Origin: Variovorax paradoxus NBRC 15149
GTDB lineage: Bacteria > Pseudomonadota > Gammaproteobacteria > Burkholderiales > Burkholderiaceae_C
Direction: 5' to 3'
Assembly: GCF_001591365.1 (NCBI RefSeq)
Contig: NZ_BCUT01000005.1
Coordinates: 496,001 to 560,000, forward strand
Length of the DNA: 64,000 bases
The notes under the pieces are model-generated. The model had not been told where the DNA came from. It saw only the letters and a program-made list of their open reading frames with translations, and did not search any database. Positions 42,143 to 48,672 of the stretch are shown here, piece after piece. The position numbers and the translations under genes were made by a program. Positions within the stretch are counted from its first letter, which is position 1. The number at the start of each line of letters is the position of its first letter.

Positions 42143-42166
42143 CGTTGTATCTTCATGAATACGACG
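42143..42166. promoter_or_regulatory. Candidate ModE-like box 2 overlapping the modB start
   Basis: CGTTGTAT (42143-42150) and ATACGACG (42159-42166) are inverted with 7 of 8 positions symmetrical around an 8-bp spacer. The plan resembles ModE operators (CGxTATAT...ATATAxCG). It covers the proposed modB start codon (ATG 42155), so binding could block transcription or initiation. The adjoining CAAC-AATTGC-GTTG adds a second small inverted repeat. Confidence 0.5.
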
Positions 42167-42838
42167 AACTCCCTCATCGCCTCGGCCGACTGGTTTCCGC
42201 TGGTGCTGTCGCTCAAGGTGGCCGCGGTCGCGACCCTGCTGGCGCTCGTGGCCGGCGTGGCGCTGGGCTGGGTGTTCGCGCGCAAGCGCTTTCCGGGCCG
42301 CACGGTGCTCGAGGCGGTGTTCATGCTGCCGCTGGTGCTGCCGCCCACGGTCATCGGCTACGCCATCCTGGTGGCGGCGGGGCGCCACAGCCCGCTCGGC
42401 GGCTGGCTGCGCGAGCATTTCGACTACAGCATCATCTTCAGCTGGCATGGCGCCGTCGTCGCCTCTGCCGTGGTGGCGCTGCCGCTGGTGCTGAAGTCGG
42501 CCAGCGCCGCCTTTGCGGGCGTCGACCGCTCGCTCGAAGCCGCCGCCAGCACGCTGCGCCAGTCGCCGTTCTCGGTGTTCCTGCGCGTGACGCTGCCGCT
42601 GGCCTGGCCCGGCATCCTGGCCGGCACGCTGCTCGCATTTGCGCGCGCCATGGGCGAATTCGGCGCCTCGCTGATGGTGGCGGGCTCCATTCCGCAGCAG
42701 ACCCAGACCCTGTCGATGGCCATCTACGACGCGGTGCAGGCCGGGCATGACGAGCTCGCGCTGCTGCTGGTGGTGGTGACTTCGCTGCTGTCGGTCACCG
42801 TGCTGGTGCTGTCGAACCGCTTTTTCTCGCTGCGCTGA
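42155..42838 (+). CDS. modB: Molybdate ABC transporter permease
   Basis: The 227-residue integral membrane protein has about five to six helices. Its signatures are LVLSLKVAAVATLLALVAGV, AVFMLPLVLPPTVIGYAIL and the cytoplasmic EAA-like loop AASTLRQSPFSVFLRVTLPLAWPGILAG that docks to ModC. Two starts are possible: ATG 42155, giving the usual ModB N-terminal length but no clear Shine-Dalgarno, or GTG 42131 with AGGGGGAAG upstream, adding 8 residues. I favour ATG, with moderate certainty. The order modB-modA-modC differs from the usual modA-modB-modC. Confidence 0.92.
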   Translation: MNTTNSLIASADWFPLVLSLKVAAVATLLALVAGVALGWVFARKRFPGRTVLEAVFMLPLVLPPTVIGYAILVAAGRHSPLGGWLREHFDYSIIFSWHGAVVASAVVALPLVLKSASAAFAGVDRSLEAAASTLRQSPFSVFLRVTLPLAWPGILAGTLLAFARAMGEFGASLMVAGSIPQQTQTLSMAIYDAVQAGHDELALLLVVVTSLLSVTVLVLSNRFFSLR

Positions 42839-42866
42839 GCGCCTTATCCCCAATCTGGAAACCAAC

Positions 42867-43612
42867 ATGCGTGCGTTCCGCCTCCTGCTTCTTGTCCTGG
42901 CCATGGCGCTGCCGCTCGCTGCAGCGGCCCAGCAGATCACCGTGTCCGCGGCCGCCAGCCTGACGGACGCGTTCAAGGAACTCGGGCCGAAATTCGAGGC
43001 GGCGAAGCCGGGCGCCGCGGTGCGCTTCAATTTCGCGGCCTCAGGCGTGCTGCTGCAGCAGATCGGGCAGGGCGCGCCGGTCGACGTGTTCGCTAGCGCC
43101 GACCAGGAGACCATGGGCCGCGCCGCCGAACAGAAGCTCATCGATGCGGCCACGCGCCGCAACTTCGCAAGCAATGCCCTGGTGCTGATCGAGCCGGCCA
43201 GGGACGGGGCCGGCGTCCAGTCGCTGCAGGACCTGGCCGGCGCGGGCGTCCGGAAAATTGCCGTGGGCAAGACCGCCACCGTGCCGGTCGGCCGCTACAC
43301 GCGGCAGGTGCTGGAAGGCGCGGGGCTCTGGAGCGTGCTGGAGCCGAAGTTCGTGCAGGCCGACAGCGTGCGCCAGGTGCTCGACTACGTGGCCCGCGGC
43401 GAGGTCGAGGCCGGTTTCGTCTACCGCACCGATGCGGCCGTGATGAGCGAGAAGGTCCGGGTCGCCTTCGCGCCAACCACCGCCACGCCGGTGAGCTACC
43501 CGGTCGCGGTGGTGGCCGACAGCCGCCAGAAGGCGCTGGCCGGCGATTTCGTGGCCTTTCTTTCCAGCGACCCGGCGCGCGAGGTGCTCGCGCGCCACAG
43601 CTTCGGCAAGCC

Positions 43613-43616
<4 letters not shown>
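42867..43616 (+). CDS. modA: Molybdate-binding periplasmic protein
   Basis: The 249-residue protein has a Sec signal peptide (about 1-22, LLLLVLAMALPLAAAAQ). ModA hallmarks are ITVSAAASLTDAFKELGP, VRFNFAASGVLLQQIGQGAPVD, VFASADQETM and VEAGFVYRTDAAV. It binds molybdate (or tungstate) in the periplasm and hands it to ModB. It lies 28 bp after modB, and its TGA overlaps the ATG of modC. Confidence 0.95.
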
Positions 43617-44407
<791 letters not shown>

Positions 44408-44450
44408 CCCTCGGCGCGAAAGCGGCATGCGGCGGCGCTACGATCGCCGC

Positions 44451-44996
44451 ATGAATCCTTCCATCGATGTTGCCGTCGTGATGCGCCGCGAGCGCGTCGA
44501 GAGCCGTTGGCAGTCCTGGCGCTGGATTCTCGAAAGCGTCGGCCCCGACCAGCCCGGCTTCGGCACCGAGCCGCGCCTGCTCGAGGCGAACGAGAGTGCG
44601 CAGCGCTGGCTGCACCCCGGCTTCAAGACCGAGCTGTTCCGCGACGACGTGGAGGGCTACCACCTGAATGCCACCACGCCCGCGCCCTGCTGGTTCGTGC
44701 TGTGGCGCATGGAGGAAGAGCCCACCGTCGCCGACGAGCCGATCGCGCGGCCGGTGGTGGTGAGCCTCAGCTACAACGAGGCCGGCCGCTGGCTCGACGC
44801 GCAGGAAACGGTGGAGCAGGTGCCCGCGCCCGAAGAGGTGATCGAGTGGATGCGCGGCTTCGTGCAGGCGCATTACGTGATCGAGCCCAAGCGCCGCAAG
44901 CGGCCCGAGAGTTTCCGCCCGCTGGTCGACCGCTTCGGCAATGCGGCCAGCGTGTCGACCGAGAAGAAGCGCGGACGCGGAGCGGGCGATGTCTGA
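44451..44996 (+). CDS. DUF3305 protein of the formate dehydrogenase region
   Basis: The 181-residue soluble protein contains VAVVMRRERVESRWQSWRW, FRDDVEGYHLNATTPAPCWFVLWRME, RPVVVSLSYNEAGRWLDAQETVEQVP and a basic C-terminus (EPKRRKRPESFRP, EKKRGRGAG). It matches DUF3305, a family found next to formate dehydrogenase genes and known only by that context. It has no signal peptide or cofactor motif and is likely cytoplasmic. It overlaps the DUF3306 gene by 8 bp, and the two families almost always occur together, so a complex is plausible. The start ATG 44451 is 43 bp after modC. Confidence 0.85.
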   Translation: MNPSIDVAVVMRRERVESRWQSWRWILESVGPDQPGFGTEPRLLEANESAQRWLHPGFKTELFRDDVEGYHLNATTPAPCWFVLWRMEEEPTVADEPIARPVVVSLSYNEAGRWLDAQETVEQVPAPEEVIEWMRGFVQAHYVIEPKRRKRPESFRPLVDRFGNAASVSTEKKRGRGAGDV

Positions 44997-45639
44997 GAAT
45001 TTCTTCGGCCGCTGGTCGCGGCGCAAGCAGGAGGCGCGCGAAGAGGTGTTGCCGCCTCCCGCCGCGCAAGAGGTGCAGGAGGCCGCCGCGCGCATCGATA
45101 CGGCAGCACCCCTGCCCGCGGCGGCTGGCCCGGAAGCCGGCCCATCCTCCGAAGCGCAAGCGGAAATCCCCCCGCCCACGCTCGCCGACGCACAGGCGCT
45201 CACGCCCGAGTCCGACTTCCGGCCCTTCGTGGCCAGGAACGTCGCGCCCGAGGTCAAGAACACTGCTTTCAAAAAGCTCTTTGCCGACCCGCAGTTCAAT
45301 GTGATGGACGGCATGGACACCTACATCGACGACTACTCCCGGTCGACGCCCATCCCCGACAGCGTGCTGCGCCAGATGGCCAGCGCCAAGTTCCTCAGGC
45401 TGTTCGAGCACGAGGAAGAAGCCGAGGTGCAACAGGCACCTGCAGTACCCGCGGAAACCCCGCAAGCCGCCGCGCCGCCGGACATGGCACAGTCCGAGCC
45501 TCCGGAGGAATTCCTCCCCAGCCAGCAGGTTGCAAACGTGCAGCCCGCAAGCCAGAAGACCGATGACCACAACGCTGATCTGCGACTGCAACCAGACGAT
45601 GCCGCTCGAGCCGAAGACGCTCGGCGCGGCGCTGGCTGA
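44989..45639 (+). CDS. DUF3306 protein of the formate dehydrogenase region
   Basis: The 216-residue protein has the DUF3306 N-terminus ENFFGRWSRRKQEAREE, a Pro/Ala/Glu-rich low-complexity linker (about 22-75) and a conserved core FRPFVARNVAPEVKNTAFKK, DPQFNVMDGMDTYIDDYS and ASAKFLRLFEHEEE (about 80-145). A Pro/Gln-rich tail follows. The core is soluble and acidic, suggesting a docking protein. The last 77 bp overlap the start of the polyferredoxin gene in another frame, an unusually long overlap that probably couples their translation. The function is unknown. Confidence 0.85.
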   Translation: MSENFFGRWSRRKQEAREEVLPPPAAQEVQEAAARIDTAAPLPAAAGPEAGPSSEAQAEIPPPTLADAQALTPESDFRPFVARNVAPEVKNTAFKKLFADPQFNVMDGMDTYIDDYSRSTPIPDSVLRQMASAKFLRLFEHEEEAEVQQAPAVPAETPQAAAPPDMAQSEPPEEFLPSQQVANVQPASQKTDDHNADLRLQPDDAARAEDARRGAG

Positions 45640-47701
45640 GCCGCTGCCCCTTCATTCCACGCTGTGCCGCCGCGAGGCGCCGGCCTTCCAGCGCGCCATC
45701 CGCTCGGGCGACGAGGTGGTGGTGGCCTGCACGCAGGAGCGCCGGCTGTTCACCGAACTGGCCGAACAGACCGAGGGCGCGACTTCGCCGATCCGCTTCG
45801 TGAACATCCGCGAAACCGGCGGCTGGAGCCGCGACGCCAAGAGCGCAAGCCCCAAGATCGCCGCGCTGCTGGCCGTGGCCCATCTGCCCGAGCCCGATCC
45901 GGTCTCGACCGTGAGCTACGCAAGCCAGGGCCGGCTCCTGATCGTCGGCCCGCTCGACGCGGCCGAGAAGGCCGCCGCGCTGGTCGCCGATTCGCTGCAG
46001 GTCTCGATCTTTTCCACCGGCCCGGGCGCGGCCGGCGGCGCGCAGGAACGCCGCTGGCCCGTGATGGCGGGGCGCATCGCATCGCTCACGGGATGGCTCG
46101 GCGCTTTCTCGCTGAAGTGGACGCGCGACAACCCCATCGACCTGGACCTGTGCACGCGCTGCAATGCCTGCCTTGGCGCCTGCCCCGAGCAGGCGATCGG
46201 GCTCGACTACCAGATCGACCTGGCCAGGTGCACTTCGCACCGCGACTGCGAAAAAGCCTGCAGCGTGGCCGGTGCCATCCATTTCGGCCGGGCACCCGAG
46301 GCGCTCGATGCCGAGTTCGACCTGGTGCTCGACCTGGGCGCGAACGCGCTGATCGACTGGCATGCGCCGCCACAAGGCTACTTCCACCTGGCGGGCGGGC
46401 TCGCGCATGCCGAAGGCCTGTCGACCGTGCTGCGCCTGCGCGAGCTGGTGGGCGAATTCGAGAAGCCGAAGTTCTTCGACTACAAGCAGAAGCTCTGCGC
46501 CCACAGCCGCAACGAGGTGGTGGGCTGCAACGCCTGCGTCGAGGTCTGCTCGGCGCACGCCATCTCGAGCGACAAGGAGCGCCAGCGCATCGTCGTCAAT
46601 CCGCAGCTGTGCGTGGGCTGCGGCGCCTGCACCACCGTGTGCCCGACCGGCGCGCTGGGCTACACCTACCCGCGCACGCCCGACCAGGGCCGCAAGCTGC
46701 GCACGCTGCTGGCCACCTACCTTGGCGCCGGCGGCCGCGACGCCACGGTGCTGCTGCACAGCGAAGAGGGCGGGCAGGCGCTCATCGAACAGCTCGGCCG
46801 CGCGGCTCAGCTGGGGCGCGGCAAGCGCGACGGCCTCGCCGGCGTGCCCGCGCATGTGCTGCCGGTGGCGCTCATGCATGTCGCGAGCACCGGCATCGAC
46901 CTGTGGCTCAGCGCCATCGCCTTCGGCGCCTCGCAGGTGGCCGTGCTCGCCACCGGCGAGGAGGCGCCGCAGTACCTCGATGCGCTGAGAAAGCAGATGG
47001 CCGTTGCGCAGGCGCTGCTCACGGGCCTGGGCTACACCGGCACGCATTTCCACCTGCTCGAGGCCGGCACGCCGGCCGCGCTCGATGCCGCCCTGGCCGG
47101 CCTGCGCGCCACGCGCCAGCGCGTGCCCGCCACCGCGGCGCGCTTCGCGGTGGGCGCCGAGAAGCGCGGCACGCTCGAGATGACGCTCGACCACCTGATG
47201 GAACAGGCGCCCGCGTTGTCGGCGCCGCCTGCCGATGCCGCCGCAGCGCTTGAAATTGCGCTGCCCGCCGGTTCTCCCTTTGGCGCGGTCACGGTCAACA
47301 AGGACAGCTGCACGCTGTGCCTGGCCTGCGTGAGCGCCTGCCCTGCGAGCGCGCTGCAGGACAACCAGAATGCGCCGCAGCTGCGCTTCATCGAGAAGAA
47401 CTGCGTGCAGTGCGGGCTGTGCGCAACCACCTGCCCCGAGAACGCGATTGCGCTGGTGCCGCGCCTGCTGGCCGCGCCCGAGCGCAAGCAGCCCGTGCTG
47501 CTCAACGAGGCCAAGCCCTGGGCCTGCATTCGCTGCAGCAAGCCCTTCGGCACGCAGAAGGCGATCGAGGCGATGCTCGGCAAGCTTGCGGGCCACGCCA
47601 TGTTCCAGGGCGAGGCACTCGAGCGGCTCAAGATGTGCAGCGACTGCCGGGTGATCGACCTGTACAGCGCGCAGAACGAAATGAAGATCACGCAGCTATG
47701 A
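45563..47701 (+). CDS. Polyferredoxin with six Cys motifs, formate dehydrogenase-linked
   Basis: The 712-residue cytoplasmic protein has an N-terminal domain (about 1-180) with CDC near the start and no cluster motif. A ferredoxin pair follows at CTRCNACLGACP (197-207) and CTSHRDCEKAC (223-233), and a second pair at CNACVEVC (322-329) and CVGCGACTTVCP (350-361). The middle segment (about 370-580) is Cys-poor and Rossmann-like. A third pair is CTLCLACVSACP (583-594) and CVQCGLCATTCP (614-625). CIRC (655) and CSDC (692) at the end could bind zinc. Up to six Fe-S clusters are possible. Its TGA overlaps the ATG of the TorD-like gene. It may carry electrons for or help assemble the formate dehydrogenase; the reaction is unproven. 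Confidence 0.88.
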   Translation: MTTTLICDCNQTMPLEPKTLGAALAEPLPLHSTLCRREAPAFQRAIRSGDEVVVACTQERRLFTELAEQTEGATSPIRFVNIRETGGWSRDAKSASPKIAALLAVAHLPEPDPVSTVSYASQGRLLIVGPLDAAEKAAALVADSLQVSIFSTGPGAAGGAQERRWPVMAGRIASLTGWLGAFSLKWTRDNPIDLDLCTRCNACLGACPEQAIGLDYQIDLARCTSHRDCEKACSVAGAIHFGRAPEALDAEFDLVLDLGANALIDWHAPPQGYFHLAGGLAHAEGLSTVLRLRELVGEFEKPKFFDYKQKLCAHSRNEVVGCNACVEVCSAHAISSDKERQRIVVNPQLCVGCGACTTVCPTGALGYTYPRTPDQGRKLRTLLATYLGAGGRDATVLLHSEEGGQALIEQLGRAAQLGRGKRDGLAGVPAHVLPVALMHVASTGIDLWLSAIAFGASQVAVLATGEEAPQYLDALRKQMAVAQALLTGLGYTGTHFHLLEAGTPAALDAALAGLRATRQRVPATAARFAVGAEKRGTLEMTLDHLMEQAPALSAPPADAAAALEIALPAGSPFGAVTVNKDSCTLCLACVSACPASALQDNQNAPQLRFIEKNCVQCGLCATTCPENAIALVPRLLAAPERKQPVLLNEAKPWACIRCSKPFGTQKAIEAMLGKLAGHAMFQGEALERLKMCSDCRVIDLYSAQNEMKITQL

Positions 47702-48315
47702 GCCAGTTTCCTCCGATGACCTACGCCCTCGACGAGGAAATTGCGCGCGCCGAGGTCTACGGCCTGCTCGCGCGCCTCTGGTATGCGGCGCCCGATGCCG
47801 AGCTGCTCGGCGCCTTCGGCGTGGCGCCCACCGAGGCGCCCGCGGCCGGCGCCTTCCTCGAGGAGCCGTGGCGCCAGCTGGTCGGCGCAGCGCGCGGCAC
47901 CGACGCGGCCGCGGTGCATGCCGAGTACGACGCGCTCTTCGGCGGCATGGGCAAGCCCGAGATCTACCTCTTCGGCTCGCACTACCTGAGCGGCTTTCTC
48001 AACGACAAGCCGCTCGCGCTGCTGCGCACCGACCTGGCCCGCCTGGGCCTCGCGCGCGGCGACTCCGTCTCCGAAAGCGAAGACCATGTTGCCTGCCTGT
48101 TCGAGGTGATGCGCTACCTTATTGCCGGTGACGACGCGGCGGTGGCCAACCTCGCGCAGCAACAGGCTTTTTTCGCCACCCATCTGCAGCCGTGGCTGCC
48201 GACGCTCTGCGACGCAGTGGCCCAACATCCGAAGGCGCATTTCTATGCGTCGCTGGCCGGCTTCACCCGGGCCTTCGCCGAGGTCGAGGTCCAGGGCTTC
48301 GACATGCTCGGTTAA
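47698..48315 (+). CDS. TorD/DmsD-family chaperone for the molybdoenzyme
   Basis: The 205-residue all-helical protein has a TorD-like pattern: EEIARAEVYGLLARLWYAAP at the N-terminus, VHAEYDALFGGMGKPEIYLFGSHYLSG in the middle (the E-Y-x-x-L-F signature) and EDHVACLFEVMRYLIAG. Such chaperones bind the Tat signal peptide and apo-form of molybdoenzymes and delay export until the cofactor is in place. The two Tat-signal proteins encoded just downstream (48427-48657 and 48673-51663) are its likely clients. It is coupled to the polyferredoxin gene by ATGA overlap. Confidence 0.85.
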   Translation: MSQFPPMTYALDEEIARAEVYGLLARLWYAAPDAELLGAFGVAPTEAPAAGAFLEEPWRQLVGAARGTDAAAVHAEYDALFGGMGKPEIYLFGSHYLSGFLNDKPLALLRTDLARLGLARGDSVSESEDHVACLFEVMRYLIAGDDAAVANLAQQQAFFATHLQPWLPTLCDAVAQHPKAHFYASLAGFTRAFAEVEVQGFDMLG

Positions 48316-48338
48316 CCTTTTCCAAAGGAAGAGCTTGA

Positions 48339-48397
48339 TAGTCGGGAATAAGGGTCTCGACTAGTATCCAGATGTATGCAAATCAGTTCATATCTGG
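48339..48397. promoter_or_regulatory. Two stem-loops/inverted repeats in the leader of the periplasmic fdh genes
   Basis: TAGTCG (48339-48344) and CGACTA (48358-48363) are inverted around 13 bases. Further on CCAGAT-GT-ATG (48368-48378) pairs with CATATCTGG (48389-48397) around CAAATCAGTT, followed by TTTT. The pair fills the 111-bp gap between the TorD-like gene and the Tat mini-protein. It may mark an operator plus attenuator or a structured leader RNA; I could not match it to a named riboswitch. Confidence 0.5.
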
Positions 48398-48426
48398 TTT
48401 TGCCCCCAGCCACTCCTGGAGATCAC

Positions 48427-48657
48427 ATGCAGGACAGCCAAGCGGTCGGCAACAAGCCGGCCTCGCGTCGAGGTTTCTTTCTAGGTGCCGCCGGCGCCGG
48501 TGCCGCGGTTGCCGCGGTGTCGGTGCTCCCCAAGGTCGCGCCGGCCCCCGAGGCCGTCGAGGCCGTTGCGCCCGCGGCGAAGCCCGCGCCTGAAAAAGGC
48601 GGCGGCTATTCGCTGAGCGAACATGTCAAGCGCTACTACAAGACCGCTTCGGCCTGA
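48427..48657 (+). CDS. Tat-signal mini-protein of the formate dehydrogenase region
   Basis: The 76-residue protein has a Tat motif SRRGFFLGAAGAGAAVAA (residues 13-30) but almost no mature domain: a Pro/Ala linker and GYSLSEHVKRYYKTAS at the end. It corresponds to the family described as formate dehydrogenase region TAT target. It may be an assembly partner that escorts FdhA, or a small membrane-anchored subunit kept by an uncleaved signal. It is 15 bp upstream of fdhA on the same strand. The start at 48427 gives the normal N-terminal length before the twin Arg. Confidence 0.85.
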   Translation: MQDSQAVGNKPASRRGFFLGAAGAGAAVAAVSVLPKVAPAPEAVEAVAPAAKPAPEKGGGYSLSEHVKRYYKTASA

Positions 48658-48672
48658 AGCGGAACGCCCAAG

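Noticed and set aside
48335..48367. A promoter TTGATA...TAGTAT before the Tat mini-protein
   Set aside because: The spacing is 21 bp, too long for a standard sigma-70 promoter; the same bases are better explained by the inverted repeats.
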